Both the position numbers and the translations under genes were made by a program. From contig JAFDFW010000137.1 of NCBI GenBank assembly GCA_019309605.1, positions 1 through 5,934 of the forward strand: a stretch of 5,934 bases of DNA, written 5' to 3'. The stretch comes from Deltaproteobacteria bacterium (GTDB lineage Bacteria; Myxococcota_A; Polyangia; Polyangiales; Houyiibacteriaceae). Position 1 is the first letter of the stretch. Each line of letters begins with the position of its first letter. Below are positions 5,779 to 5,934 of the stretch, in pieces. A model generated the notes under the pieces. The model did no database searches. It worked only from the letters and a program-made list of their open reading frames with translations, and was not told where the DNA came from.

Positions 5779-5855
5779 GGACGCGTAGCTCAGCTGGATA
5801 GAGCGCTCCCCTCCGGAGGGAGAGGTCGGGGGTTCGAATCCCTTCGTGTCTGCCA
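5779..5855 (+). tRNA. tRNA-Arg, anticodon CCG
   Basis: A full cloverleaf can be folded by hand. The acceptor GGACGCG (5779-5785) pairs with CGTGTCT (5845-5851), with two G-U pairs. The D stem is GCTC/GAGC (5788-5791, 5801-5804). The anticodon stem CTCCC/GGGAG (5806-5810, 5818-5822) is perfect, with loop CTCCGGA, so the anticodon is CCG at 5813-5815, followed by G37. The variable loop is AGGTC, and the T stem GGGGG/CCCTT (5828-5832, 5840-5844) encloses TTCGAAT. The discriminator base is G5852 and CCA is encoded at 5853-5855. It reads CGG arginine codons. Confidence 0.96.
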
Positions 5856-5900
5856 ACGATTTGCGGGGGTTTCGTAGTTGGAGGCTTGTCGCCATTTGGG

Positions 5901-5929
5901 TCGGCACAACGTTCGGCACAACGTTCGGC
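5901..5929. repeat. 12-bp tandem repeat downstream of the tRNA
   Basis: TCGGCACAACGT occurs twice in tandem (5901-5912, 5913-5924), followed by a partial third copy TCGGC (5925-5929). No open frame with a start is evident in 5856-5934. The unit junction creates AACGTT, a small palindrome. The array is cut close to the window edge and could continue. Confidence 0.6.
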
Positions 5930-5934
5930 CTCGG

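Noticed and set aside
5483..5865. CAACGATT shared by the IS right end (5483-5490) and the bases just after the tRNA
   Set aside because: Eight bases are expected by chance at this scale and the surrounding bases do not align.

Overview
The window looks like a piece of a high-GC bacterial chromosome, most likely a myxobacterium (Myxococcota) or close relative. The grounds are strong G/C bias at third codon positions, an exported protein with a long Gly/Ser/Thr/Ala linker of the type common in that group, and a transposase of a kind I associate with it. This placement is inference; no marker gene fixes the taxon.

Layout. (1) 2-553: the 3' part of a gene for a secreted or lipoprotein-like product. 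It has a six-copy 18-bp repeat encoding a GSGGTA linker, then a compact C-terminal domain. (2) 554-625: a short gap with an inverted repeat. (3) 626-4132: three co-directional genes, a likely operon. The first two encode membrane-anchored proteins (440 and 594 aa) that share a C-terminal alpha/alpha-toroid-like domain and are recognisable paralogues. The third is a 115-aa, three-helix membrane protein whose start overlaps the previous stop as ATGA. (4) 4174-5520: a 1347-bp insertion sequence with 38-bp imperfect inverted ends and one DDE transposase on the minus strand. (5) 5521-5778: a coding-like fragment, apparently the tail of a broken gene, then a cluster of GGTGGTCA-type repeats, three of them 11 bp apart. 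(6) 5779-5855: a complete tRNA-Arg(CCG) with encoded CCA. (7) 5856-5934: a short non-coding flank with a 12-bp tandem repeat.

The three-gene unit is the most interesting biological content. Both toroid proteins have a basic N-terminus and one hydrophobic helix, so their globular parts should face the periplasm. They conserve Y-x-YD, Y-x-x-GEA-x-LA and RID-x-x-QH motifs, suggesting one shared active site or ligand pocket. A role in making, trimming or modifying an envelope glycan or polymer is plausible but unproven; I recognise no named pathway. The IS lies 41 bp past the last operon gene and its transposase runs convergently toward the operon.
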